Part shown: positions 56,212 through 64,000 of the stretch, piece by piece | How the letters are laid out: every line of letters starts with the position of its first letter | How positions within the stretch are numbered: position 1 is the first letter of the stretch | Assembly: GCA_963662605.1 (NCBI GenBank) | Contig: OY759785.1 | Span: 620,001-684,000, forward strand | DNA from: G963662605 sp963662605 | Lineage (GTDB): Bacteria > Bacteroidota > Ignavibacteria > Ignavibacteriales > Ignavibacteriaceae | Length of the DNA stretch: 64,000 nt | Reading direction: 5' to 3' | Made by a program: the position numbers and the translations under genes | The notes under the pieces: generated by a model | Databases searched by the model: none | Seen by the model: the letters and a program-made list of their open reading frames with translations, nothing else | Told to the model about the DNA's origin: nothing

Positions 56212-58884
56212 ATGAATAATGACAAGGTTACCGATGTCAATGAGATAGAGAATGAAGAATGGTTTTATTCTCTGGATTATGTACTTAAAAACGGCGGCCC
56301 GCAACGGGTCATCGAGATACTTCAAAAACTACAAATACGTGCACATCAGGCGGGAATCGAACTTCCCTTTACTGCAAACACACCATACATCAACTCAATC
56401 CCGAGAGAAAAACAGCCTCCGTATCCCGGTAACAGGGAAATTGAACGCCGTATCAAAAGCATCATCAGATGGAATGCTATGGCGATGGTTGTTAAGGCAA
56501 ATAAAAACGACAGCGGTGTCGGCGGACATATTTCATCATTTGCTTCCGGCGCGACATTGCTCGAAGTTGCCTTCAATCATTTCTTCCGCGGTAAAGGCGA
56601 TGGCTACGATGGCGATCAGATTTTCTTTCAGGGACACAGTGCTCCCGGTATTTACTCGCGCGCATATCTTGAAGGCCGTTTGAGCGACAAGCTATTATTA
56701 AATTTCAGACGCGAACTTGCAGAGGGCGGCGGACTCTCATCATACCCGCATCCATGGCTGATGCCTGACTTCTGGGAATATCCGACCGTATCAATGGGTC
56801 TTGGACCGTTGATGGCGATTTACCAGGCGCGGTTCAACCGTTACTTAGAAGACCGCGGATTGAAACAACCCGGTTCAAGTAAAGTGTGGGCATTCCTCGG
56901 CGATGGTGAAACCGACGAACCGGAAACGCTCGGCGCTATCAATCTTGCTTCACGCGAAAAATTAGACAACCTTATTTTTGTTATCAACTGTAACCTGCAG
57001 CGCCTTGATGGCCCGGTTCGCGGTAACGGAAAAATCATTCAGGAGCTTGAAGCTGCGTTCCGCGGTGCGGGTTGGAATGTTATTAAAGTTGTCTGGGGCA
57101 GTGAATGGGATCCGCTTCTTGAAGCCGATGAAAAAGGAAAACTTGTTAAACGTATGGGTGAAGTTGTTGACGGACAATATCAGAAATTTACTGTTGAGTC
57201 CGGCGCTTACTTCCGCCACGAATTTTTTGGTACCGATCCGGATTTATTGAAAATGGTTGAGCATCTTTCCGATGCGCAGCTGCGTAAAATGACACGCGGC
57301 GGCCATGATCCGGAAAAAGTTTATACTGCATACAAGGCTGCGATTGAGCATACGGGACAGCCGACGGTGATTCTGGCTAAGACCATTAAGGGTTATGGAC
57401 TCGGTGAAGCGGGTGAAGGCAAGAACATTACACACCAGCAGAAAAAATTGAACGAAGATGAACTCGCGGAATTCAGAACACGTTTCGGTATACCGATTTC
57501 AGATGAAGACGTTGCGAAAGCTCCGTTCTACAAGCCGTCCCCTGATAGTGCTGAAATAAAATATCTGCTTGAACGCAGAGCAGAACTCGGCGGCTCAGTA
57601 CCGGTGCGTAAAACAAGTGTTGCGCCGATTGTTACACCGCCTGAAGAATTGTTCGAAGAATTTTATGCAGGTACTGAAGGACGCGATGTTTCTTCAACAA
57701 TGGCATTCGTACGCATCATGGCGAAACTGTTACGCGATAAGGAACTCGGTAAATACATTGTGCCTATCGTTCCTGATGAAGCACGTACATTCGGTATGGA
57801 AGCATTATTCCGTCAGATTGGTATTTACTCGCATGTCGGACAGTTATACGAACCGGTTGACCGCGACAGTCTTTTATATTACAAAGAAGCAAAGAACGGC
57901 CAGATACTTGAAGAAGGTATCACCGAAGCCGGTGGTATTTCATCATTCATCGCCGCGGGTACTTCATACGCAAATCACGGCATTAACATGATACCGTTCT
58001 TTATTTATTACTCAATGTTTGGATTCCAGCGCATCGGCGATTTGATATGGGCCGCGGCAGATATGCAGGCTAAAGGATTTATTGTCGGTGGTACGGCAGG
58101 ACGCACAACGTTGAACGGCGAAGGTTTGCAGCATCAGGACGGACACAGTCACCTGCTTGCTTATGCAGTACCGAACTTGATAACATACGATCCAGCATAT
58201 GCATTTGAACTCGCGGTTATCGTTCGTGAAGGCATCCGCCGTATGTATGAGAATCAGGAAAGAGTCTTTTATTATCTGACGGTAATGAATGAGAATTATC
58301 CTATGCCCGCGATGCCGGAAGGCGCGAAGGAAGGCATACTGAAAGGTATGTATAAATTAAAACCATCGTCGTTAAAAGACGCGAAGGTTAAAGCGCATCT
58401 GTTCGGTTCCGGTACGATATTGAATGAAGTAGTAAAGGCTCAGGAAATTCTTGAAACAAAATATAACGTTGCTGCCGATGTATGGAGCGTGACGAGTTAT
58501 AAAGAATTGCGCCGTGACGGCCTTGAATGCGAACGCTGGAACTTATTGCATCCGGCGGAAAAACCGAAAGCGCCGTATGTTACTTCATTGTTCGACGCGA
58601 AAGAAGACGCGGTGTATGTCGCATCATCAGATTATGTAAAGACGCTGCCCGATTCTATTTCCAAATGGCTGCCGAAGAGCATCGTTGCGCTTGGTACCGA
58701 TGGATTCGGCAGAAGTGAAGGACGCAGAGAGCTGCGCGAATTCTTTGAAGTTGATGCACGCTTTGTTACGCTAGCCGCGTTGAATGCTCTTGCGAAAGAA
58801 GGAAAGATTAAAGCAAGCGTTGTTACAAAAGCGATAAAAGAATTAGGAATTAATCCGGAAAAATTAGACCCGATGGTCTCTTAA
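56212..58884 (+). CDS. aceE: Pyruvate dehydrogenase E1, homodimeric type
   Basis: An 890-residue thiamine-diphosphate enzyme that decarboxylates pyruvate and acetylates the lipoyl group of E2. The TPP motif is GDGETDEPETLGAINLA...NLIFVINCNLQRLDGPVRGN (GDG to NxN) near 228-260. RRIKSIIRWNAMAMVVKAN at the start and GGHISSFASGATLLEVAFNHFFRG are typical of the AceE (E. coli-like, alpha2) class rather than the alpha2beta2 type. The C-terminal transketolase half ends in DGFGRSEGRRELREFFEVD. AAGGACGC precedes the ATG. First of three genes of the complex, followed by E2 (23-base gap) and E3 (19-base gap). Confidence 0.97.
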   Translation: MNNDKVTDVNEIENEEWFYSLDYVLKNGGPQRVIEILQKLQIRAHQAGIELPFTANTPYINSIPREKQPPYPGNREIERRIKSIIRWNAMAMVVKANKNDSGVGGHISSFASGATLLEVAFNHFFRGKGDGYDGDQIFFQGHSAPGIYSRAYLEGRLSDKLLLNFRRELAEGGGLSSYPHPWLMPDFWEYPTVSMGLGPLMAIYQARFNRYLEDRGLKQPGSSKVWAFLGDGETDEPETLGAINLASREKLDNLIFVINCNLQRLDGPVRGNGKIIQELEAAFRGAGWNVIKVVWGSEWDPLLEADEKGKLVKRMGEVVDGQYQKFTVESGAYFRHEFFGTDPDLLKMVEHLSDAQLRKMTRGGHDPEKVYTAYKAAIEHTGQPTVILAKTIKGYGLGEAGEGKNITHQQKKLNEDELAEFRTRFGIPISDEDVAKAPFYKPSPDSAEIKYLLERRAELGGSVPVRKTSVAPIVTPPEELFEEFYAGTEGRDVSSTMAFVRIMAKLLRDKELGKYIVPIVPDEARTFGMEALFRQIGIYSHVGQLYEPVDRDSLLYYKEAKNGQILEEGITEAGGISSFIAAGTSYANHGINMIPFFIYYSMFGFQRIGDLIWAAADMQAKGFIVGGTAGRTTLNGEGLQHQDGHSHLLAYAVPNLITYDPAYAFELAVIVREGIRRMYENQERVFYYLTVMNENYPMPAMPEGAKEGILKGMYKLKPSSLKDAKVKAHLFGSGTILNEVVKAQEILETKYNVAADVWSVTSYKELRRDGLECERWNLLHPAEKPKAPYVTSLFDAKEDAVYVASSDYVKTLPDSISKWLPKSIVALGTDGFGRSEGRRELREFFEVDARFVTLAALNALAKEGKIKASVVTKAIKELGINPEKLDPMVS

Positions 58885-58907
58885 GCAGAAATTATAGTAG
58901 GTAAGAC

Positions 58908-60572
58908 ATGTCAAAAGAATTTAAGCTTCCCGAATTGGGAGAAAATATTTTGTCGGCTGATGTGCTGCACGTCCTTATTAAAAAGGGTGATGTCATTGAT
59001 GCCGATCAGCCGGTACTTGAAATAGAGACCGACAAAGCAACGATTGAAGTTCCGAGTACAGTAGGTGGACGGGTAAAAGAAGTCTTTGTGAAAGACGGAG
59101 AAAAAGTTCAAGTCGGCCAGGTCATTTTCAGCATTGATGAAGTTTCCGGTGAGGCGGCGGCAGAAGAAGCTCCCGCGCCTGCAGCGGCTGCGGTTAATGC
59201 CGCTCCGGCAGCGGCAAAACCCGCCGTGGTTGAACAGGCATCCGTCGAAGTTCCCGCAGGTGAAGCGCAAGTGCAGGAAATGCAACTGCCTGAACTCGGA
59301 GAAAATATTACCGCGGCCGACGTTTTAAAAGTGCTGGTAAAAGTCGGTGATACGATTAGGCAGGATGATATTGTTCTTGAAATCGAAACCGATAAAGCAA
59401 CGATTGAAGTACCGAGCACGGTAAGCGGTGTTATCACCGATGTATTTGTGAAAGAAGGCGACAAAGCAACAGTCGGACAGGTTGTAATAAAAGTTACCGG
59501 ACAGTCAGCAGCCGCTGTTGTAAAACCGGCAGCCCCGGCTCCTGTTGCGGAAGTAAAAGAAGCTCCTGCAAAAGTTGAAGCCGCTCCGGCTGCACCCGCT
59601 TCGCAAGCTCCGGCGCCAAAGAAGTTTTCACCGTTTGATAATCAACCGGCGATATTAACGAATCCCGCTCCGGCTGCACCTTCTGTACGCAGACTTGCCC
59701 GCGAGCTTGGTGTTAACATCAATAACGTTCCCGGTACGGGAGCTAACAAGCGCATTACGCTTGATGATGTTAAGGCATATGTAAAGAGTTTGAATCTCGA
59801 AGGCTGCAAATCATCAGGCGGTGCCGGTATTGCTCATGAACCGCTTCCGGATTTCAGAAAGTACGGCGAGACGGAACGCGCGGCGATGTCGAAGATACGT
59901 TCTATCACGGCTGATCATCTCAGCTACGCATGGGCAACAATTCCGCACGTAACACAATTCGATAAAGCGGACATTACCGAAATCGAAGCAATGCGCAAAT
60001 CGCTTTCGGGAAAAGTCGAAGCGAAAACCGGCGGCGGCAAGTTGACAGTTACTGCAATACTAATTAAAGTAGTTGCATCGGCACTAAAGGTTTTTCCACA
60101 GTTCAACGCATCGGTTGATATGGAGAAGAAAGAAATCGTTTATAAAAAATATTACAACATCGGCGTTGCCGTTGATACGGATAGGGGACTTATCGTTCCT
60201 GTTATAAACGATGTGGATAAAAAGAACATAACCGAAATCGCCGCAGAGCTTGCAGTAATTTCGGATAAGGCACGCAAAAGAAAAATCACTCCCGACGATT
60301 TACAGGGGGGATGTTTCACTATTTCAAATCTCGGCGGAATCGGCGGTACATCATTTACTCCGATTATCAATTCACCCGAAGTAGCAATACTTGGCGTTTC
60401 ACGCGGAGCGATGGAGCAGGTATATAAGAACGGTGCATTCTCGCCGCGCTTAATGCTGCCGCTTTCGTTATCGTACGACCACCGCGTCATTGATGGTGCA
60501 GACGGCATTCGCTTTTTGCGCTGGATCATTGACTCGCTTGAGCAGCCGATGAGATTATTAATCGAAGTTTAA
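58908..60572 (+). CDS. aceF: Dihydrolipoamide acetyltransferase (E2) with two lipoyl domains
   Basis: A 554-residue E2. Two nearly identical lipoyl domains are at about 3-80 and 125-200; each has the lipoylated lysine in EIETDKATIEVPS. Alanine/proline-rich linkers follow (APAPAAAAVNAAPAAA and the like). The E3-binding domain is at about 262-298 (SVRRLARELGVNINNVPGTG), and the catalytic domain covers about 320-554 with the C-terminal DHRVIDGADGIRF histidine. It passes acetyl groups to CoA. Two lipoyl domains is within the known range of one to three. Near-identical lipoyl segments may reflect gene conversion or recent duplication. Confidence 0.97.
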   Translation: MSKEFKLPELGENILSADVLHVLIKKGDVIDADQPVLEIETDKATIEVPSTVGGRVKEVFVKDGEKVQVGQVIFSIDEVSGEAAAEEAPAPAAAAVNAAPAAAKPAVVEQASVEVPAGEAQVQEMQLPELGENITAADVLKVLVKVGDTIRQDDIVLEIETDKATIEVPSTVSGVITDVFVKEGDKATVGQVVIKVTGQSAAAVVKPAAPAPVAEVKEAPAKVEAAPAAPASQAPAPKKFSPFDNQPAILTNPAPAAPSVRRLARELGVNINNVPGTGANKRITLDDVKAYVKSLNLEGCKSSGGAGIAHEPLPDFRKYGETERAAMSKIRSITADHLSYAWATIPHVTQFDKADITEIEAMRKSLSGKVEAKTGGGKLTVTAILIKVVASALKVFPQFNASVDMEKKEIVYKKYYNIGVAVDTDRGLIVPVINDVDKKNITEIAAELAVISDKARKRKITPDDLQGGCFTISNLGGIGGTSFTPIINSPEVAILGVSRGAMEQVYKNGAFSPRLMLPLSLSYDHRVIDGADGIRFLRWIIDSLEQPMRLLIEV

Positions 60573-60591
60573 GTTTTAAAGGATAGAGAAC

Positions 60592-62004
60592 ATGACAGAA
60601 GCACAAGTAGTAGTCATTGGAGCGGGTCCCGGCGGATACGCCGCCGCATTTACCGCAGCCGACATGGGCAATCAGGTAACTCTTATTGATACGGAAAAGA
60701 ATCCCGGCGGCGTTTGCCTCTACCGTGGATGTATTCCTTCCAAAGCGTTGCTGCACGTTGCCAAATTGGTTGATGAAGCCAAGGAAGCAAAATCGTGGGG
60801 CGTTGATTTCGGCGAACCGAAAATTGATGTTGACCGTTTGCGTGCATTTAAAGATAAAGTTGTTGCAAAGATGACCGGCGGACTCGGCGTATTGACCAAG
60901 CAAAGAAAAATTAATTACATGCAGGGACGGGCAAGTTTTGTATCATCAACGAAATTGAAAGTCGATAAGGTTGACGGCACGGTTGAAGAAGTCACATTCA
61001 AACACGCTATCGTTGCGACCGGTTCGGTCATTGCGACAATTCCTTCGTTGAGTGTTAACAGTCCGCGTTTCCTCAATTCAACATCCGCGTTGAATCTTCC
61101 CGCTATTCCGAAATCGTTATTAGTTATCGGCGGCGGATATATAGGGCTTGAACTCGGCTCCGTATATCAGGCATTGGGAACGAAAGTCTCCGTTGTTGAA
61201 ATGACAAACGGACTCTTACCGGGTGCTGACCGTGATATGGTTGCGCATCTTGAAAAAAGATTGCGTGCGAAGTTTGAAAGCATCATGCTCGAATCCAAAT
61301 TAGTCGGACTGAAAGAAGTAAAAGACGGCATCGCCGTTACCATTCAGGCTAAAGACGGTGCAACAACTGAAACGACATATGATTATGTGTTGATGTCAAT
61401 TGGCAGAAAACCTGTCACCGAAGGATTGGGATTAGAGAACACTAAAGTCACCGTGAACAAACGCGGATTCATTGAAGTTGACGAAGCCCGTAGAACGGCT
61501 GACGGAAATATTTTCGCAATCGGCGATATCGCCGGTGATCCGATGCTCGCACACAAAGCCGCGCACGAAGCACGCGTTGCAGTCGAAGCAATCAACGGAC
61601 ACAAAGTTGCATTCGAACCTCTTGCTATTCCTGCGGTGGTATTTACCGATCCCGAAATTGCATGGGCAGGTATTACCGAGACTCAGGCACGCGAACAGAA
61701 TGTAAAACATGAAGTCGCAAAATTCCCGTGGGCTGCATCAGGCAGAGCAACGACACTCGATAGAGGCGACGGTGTTACGAAGATTATTGTTGATCCCGAT
61801 ACACAACGCATTCTCGGTGTCGGCATATGCGGATCCGGCGCGGGTGAGCTCATTGCTGAAGCCGTACTCGCTATCGAAATGGGTGCGACGGTATCCGATG
61901 TGAAACTGACTATCCATCCGCATCCGACTCTCTCGGAAACCGTGATGGAAGCCGCTGAAGTGTTCTTCGGTATGTCAACGCATATCTATCGCCCGAAGAA
62001 GTAA
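60592..62004 (+). CDS. lpdA: Dihydrolipoamide dehydrogenase (E3)
   Basis: A 470-residue flavoprotein that reoxidises the dihydrolipoyl group of E2 with NAD. FAD motif GAGPGGYAAAFTAADMG near 10-26; redox-active disulfide in GGVCLYRGCIPSKALLH (C-x4-C; usually CLNxGC, here tyrosine-arginine replace N-x); NAD motif GGGYIGLELGSVYQALG near 181; and the catalytic HPHPTLSETVMEA near the C-terminus. Length is normal. It is the last gene of the operon; the terminator at 62067 follows. Confidence 0.97.
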   Translation: MTEAQVVVIGAGPGGYAAAFTAADMGNQVTLIDTEKNPGGVCLYRGCIPSKALLHVAKLVDEAKEAKSWGVDFGEPKIDVDRLRAFKDKVVAKMTGGLGVLTKQRKINYMQGRASFVSSTKLKVDKVDGTVEEVTFKHAIVATGSVIATIPSLSVNSPRFLNSTSALNLPAIPKSLLVIGGGYIGLELGSVYQALGTKVSVVEMTNGLLPGADRDMVAHLEKRLRAKFESIMLESKLVGLKEVKDGIAVTIQAKDGATTETTYDYVLMSIGRKPVTEGLGLENTKVTVNKRGFIEVDEARRTADGNIFAIGDIAGDPMLAHKAAHEARVAVEAINGHKVAFEPLAIPAVVFTDPEIAWAGITETQAREQNVKHEVAKFPWAASGRATTLDRGDGVTKIIVDPDTQRILGVGICGSGAGELIAEAVLAIEMGATVSDVKLTIHPHPTLSETVMEAAEVFFGMSTHIYRPKK

Positions 62005-62066
62005 AACTCTCGCAAAGGCCACGCCTGCCGGTGGGCACGGCGCGAAGACACCAAATATTATTATGT
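62005..62066. repeat. CGCAAAG-type arm after lpdA
   Basis: CTCGCAAAGGCC...GGCGCGAAGACACC interrupted by CACGCCTGCCGGTGGGCACG, i.e. a CGCAAAG-family arm carrying an inserted GC-rich segment. Confidence 0.5.
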
Positions 62067-62096
62067 AGAGCCGTCCCACTGGGACGGCTCTTTTTT
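62067..62096 (+). terminator. Terminator of the pyruvate dehydrogenase operon
   Basis: AGAGCCGTCCC and GGGACGGCTCT arms (62067-62077, 62081-62091) with a 3-base loop, followed by TTTTTT. Confidence 0.92.
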
Positions 62097-63079
62097 ATGT
62101 GTGCTCTGTAATTTCAGTAGAAGTGTTCTCGATAGACGATCATCGAGCCCGCCTGCCGGGCGGGCAGGTAGCCCCGATTTATCGGGGCGTATCGAGATGC
62201 AAACACCATTTGGAGTAATCGGTCATACAAAAATAGAGATTGTCATTCCGGGCTTGACCCGGAATCCATTCTTATTTTACATGACGAAGTGTTCTCGATA
62301 CGCCCGCCTGACTTGTTTGTTGTTCTTGCTAATTAGGGGAATCGGCGGAATTTCCAGACAGTCGTTCATGAAAGTGCGGCCTACTCGAACACCCCGCCTA
62401 TTATTGGCATGTCATTCCCGCGTAACTTGTCCCGACTTGTCGGGAGGCGGGAATCCATTTTTGATTTGAGACTTGGGTGCTTTCGAACCGCCTGCTGGTC
62501 GGGCAGGGTTATCTCTGTATTATTCCTTCGGAATATTGTTATGGTTCTGTTGATGTTGAGACTCTGAAAACACACGGCCTTTTGTTCGAATCCCGAAGGG
62601 ATTGAATAGAGACAACCGCCGGTGCAACCGGCGGACAGCGACACCACCAATACTTCATCACCAAAGCGGATGAACTTTCCAACAAGACTGTTCTCCGTCA
62701 GGAGATACATGTTTGTAGAATAAGCAATCACCTCCAGATATCATTTCCCGGATGGGAATATATCATCCTGCTGCATTCTAAGGCAGACGGCTGCCAGCCG
62801 TCTCTACCTGAAGATACCTCGAACATTCTAACCCACGCCATAAATGACGTGGTTATTAATAATATCCTTTGCGGTTGAGCTTTCTTTTCAATTGCCTTTT
62901 TGCAGCAAATACATTATTATTCTACCTTGTGATTATAACCTCTCTTACTATCCTTTATTACCGAGGGGACGAACGATGTGGCGGAGATTGTTTGGACGGT
63001 GAAAGAACAATGTATTGGATGTATACGTTTTAACTTTACTATTTTTCTAAACTTTCAATTAATTGGTAGTATTCAAAAA
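62097..63079. repeat. Repeat-rich intergenic region
   Basis: Nearly 1 kb without a gene. Left to right: GC-rich hairpins (62145-62190), GTCATTCC elements at 62242-62267 and 62411-62456, a CCTTCGG-type stretch near 62523, ATCCC-GAA-GGGAT (62590-62602), hairpin CCGCCGG/CCGGCGG (62616-62634), TTTGTAGAA at 62713, TTTCCCGGATGGGAATATATC (module, 62745-62765), AGACGGCTG/CAGCCGTCT (62786-62804) and the ATGACGTGG hairpin with TTATTAATAA (62833-62863). From about 62870 to 63079 I see only the leader of the next gene. Confidence 0.7.
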
Positions 63080-64000
63080 ATGAAAAATTGTAGATTATTA
63101 ATGCTCCTAATTATTTCGCTTTTTACATCTTCATTTCCGCAATGGCAAACGAATGGTCCTTCCAGTGGATTTGTAAGTTCTTTTGCAATTAGCGGTTCAA
63201 ATATTTTTGCCGGAACATGGCTCAACGGTGTGTTCCTTTCCACAAACAATGGGGCGAGTTGGGCAGCTGTTAATAGTGGTCTGACAATGCCTTATATTGC
63301 TGCTCTTACTATAAATGGCGCTAATATATTTGCCGGAACTTCTGGTGGTGGAGTCTACCTTTCCACAGACAATGGAACAAGTTGGACATCTGCTAGTAAC
63401 GGTCTGACAAATATGTATGTGCGAGCCCTTGCGGTCAGTGGAACGAATATATTTGTTGGAACTCAGAAGGGTATTTTCCGTTCCACTAACAACGGAACAA
63501 ATTGGATTGATGTCAGTACTGGTCTTACAAATACGTACGTTTATGCTCTTGCTGTAAATGGTACAAGTATTTTTGCGGGAACTAATGGCGATGGTATCTT
63601 TATTTCCACAAACAATGGAACAAATTGGATGGCGATTAATTCAGGCTTGACGATTAGTTCTTGTTTAGCTCTGATTGTTAACAAAACAAATATTTTTGCG
63701 GCGACTAGTTCGGGAATTTTTCGCTCTACAAACATGGGGGTAGATTGGATTGCCGCAAATACTGGAATAGGAGAAACAGACGTTTATGCTTTTGCTTCAA
63801 ATGATAAAAATATTTTTGCTGGGACTTGGGGCAGGGGTGTTTTTATCTCAGCGAACGATGGAGCAAATTGGGTCGCTGTTAATGATGGATTGCCATCTCT
63901 TTCCGTGTATGCTCTGACTATAAGTGGTTCCAATATATTCGCCGGGACTACAGGCGGTGGCGTTTTGATGCGCCCCCTATCTGAAATGATTGCCGAAATT
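63080..64000 (+). CDS. Secreted protein of about 43-residue beta-propeller-like repeats, 5' part
   Basis: Partial: 307 codons to the right edge, no stop. Signal peptide MKNCRLLMLLIISLFTSSFP, then seven repeats of about 43 residues, each with NIFAGT...GGGVYLSTDNGTSWTSAS and N/S-GLT/P-x-x-x-V-x-AL. The STNNGTNW piece is the Asp-box-like motif of BNR/sortilin-type propellers (S-x-D-x-G-x-x-W). The last visible repeat runs into GGGVLMRPLSEMIAEI, a different sequence that probably begins the C-terminal region. Function may be adhesion or polysaccharide binding; an actual sialidase site is not evident. Repeats are close enough at DNA level to permit copy-number change. Confidence 0.85.
   Translation, partial: MKNCRLLMLLIISLFTSSFPQWQTNGPSSGFVSSFAISGSNIFAGTWLNGVFLSTNNGASWAAVNSGLTMPYIAALTINGANIFAGTSGGGVYLSTDNGTSWTSASNGLTNMYVRALAVSGTNIFVGTQKGIFRSTNNGTNWIDVSTGLTNTYVYALAVNGTSIFAGTNGDGIFISTNNGTNWMAINSGLTISSCLALIVNKTNIFAATSSGIFRSTNMGVDWIAANTGIGETDVYAFASNDKNIFAGTWGRGVFISANDGANWVAVNDGLPSLSVYALTISGSNIFAGTTGGGVLMRPLSEMIAEI

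Noticed and set aside
58911..59679. Long antisense frames across aceF
   Set aside because: They mirror the alanine/proline-rich linkers and lipoyl repeats of aceF; shadows of the real gene.
62585..62612. A CRISPR-repeat-like end (ATCCCGAAGGGATTGAATAG)
   Set aside because: Present only once, with no second copy at spacer distance and no cas gene in the window; it is part of the palindromic repeat set.

Overview
The window looks like chromosome from a member of the Bacteroidota/Chlorobiota/Ignavibacteriota side of the FCB group. Several upstream regions carry a TTTG (or TTG) element, exactly 19 bases, then an octamer close to TANNTTTG, which is the promoter layout described for Bacteroidota. 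The protein set fits too: many secreted beta-barrel, fibronectin-type-III, PEGA and golvesin-type envelope proteins, a DUF6132 protein, a DUF4783 protein, a short S21, and a PGI of the type otherwise fused to transaldolase. Unlike Bacteroides proper, many genes have clear purine-rich Shine-Dalgarno sites. I cannot name a genus. Layout: 1-4000 holds the start of priA, a GlcD-type FAD oxidase and three tandem coupled outer-membrane-barrel-like genes. 4100-7500 holds a tRNA-Met/secG unit, a PBP4-type carboxypeptidase, a LOG-family protein, rpsU and a zinc-ribbon protein. 7800-12400 holds a pilin-like small protein, a membrane protein fusing an ECF-sigma-like region to a FecR-like domain, an O-methyltransferase, a lipoprotein and an SDR. 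12400-14000 is a compact AT-rich type II restriction-modification pair. 14000-19400 is a minus-strand cluster of two D-Ala-D-Ala-ligase-like ATP-grasp enzymes, a GNAT acetyltransferase and a lysine-2,3-aminomutase-like radical SAM enzyme, followed after a terminator by a group II PLP decarboxylase; this is the best candidate for an undescribed small-molecule pathway. 20000-26600 holds asparaginase, DUF6132, an AEC transporter, a DinB-like protein and a double-receiver/PPDK-N protein. 27400-35000 is a minus-strand DUF2254-uvrA-golvesin/amidase unit. 35400-44100 holds PGI, a SecB-like protein, RmuC, a secreted metallopeptidase, a Fic protein and an HNH protein, separated by palindromic repeats. 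44100-55000 holds a very large NtrY-like histidine kinase coupled to DUF4783, secreted proteins, a cREC protein, an OYE reductase, a wHTH protein and an M15 peptidase. 56000-62000 is a complete pyruvate dehydrogenase operon with its own promoter and terminator. The right edge enters a secreted protein of about 43-residue repeats. The intergenic regions carry at least four dispersed palindromic repeat families (GTCATTCC...GGAATCC hairpins, a TTTGTAGAA/TTCCC-GTA-GGGAA modular family, a CGCAAAG-type family and a CCCCTCTTCTC family). They are mosaic, and one pair shows compensated base changes in the stem. No CRISPR array, rRNA, prophage or transposase gene was seen.
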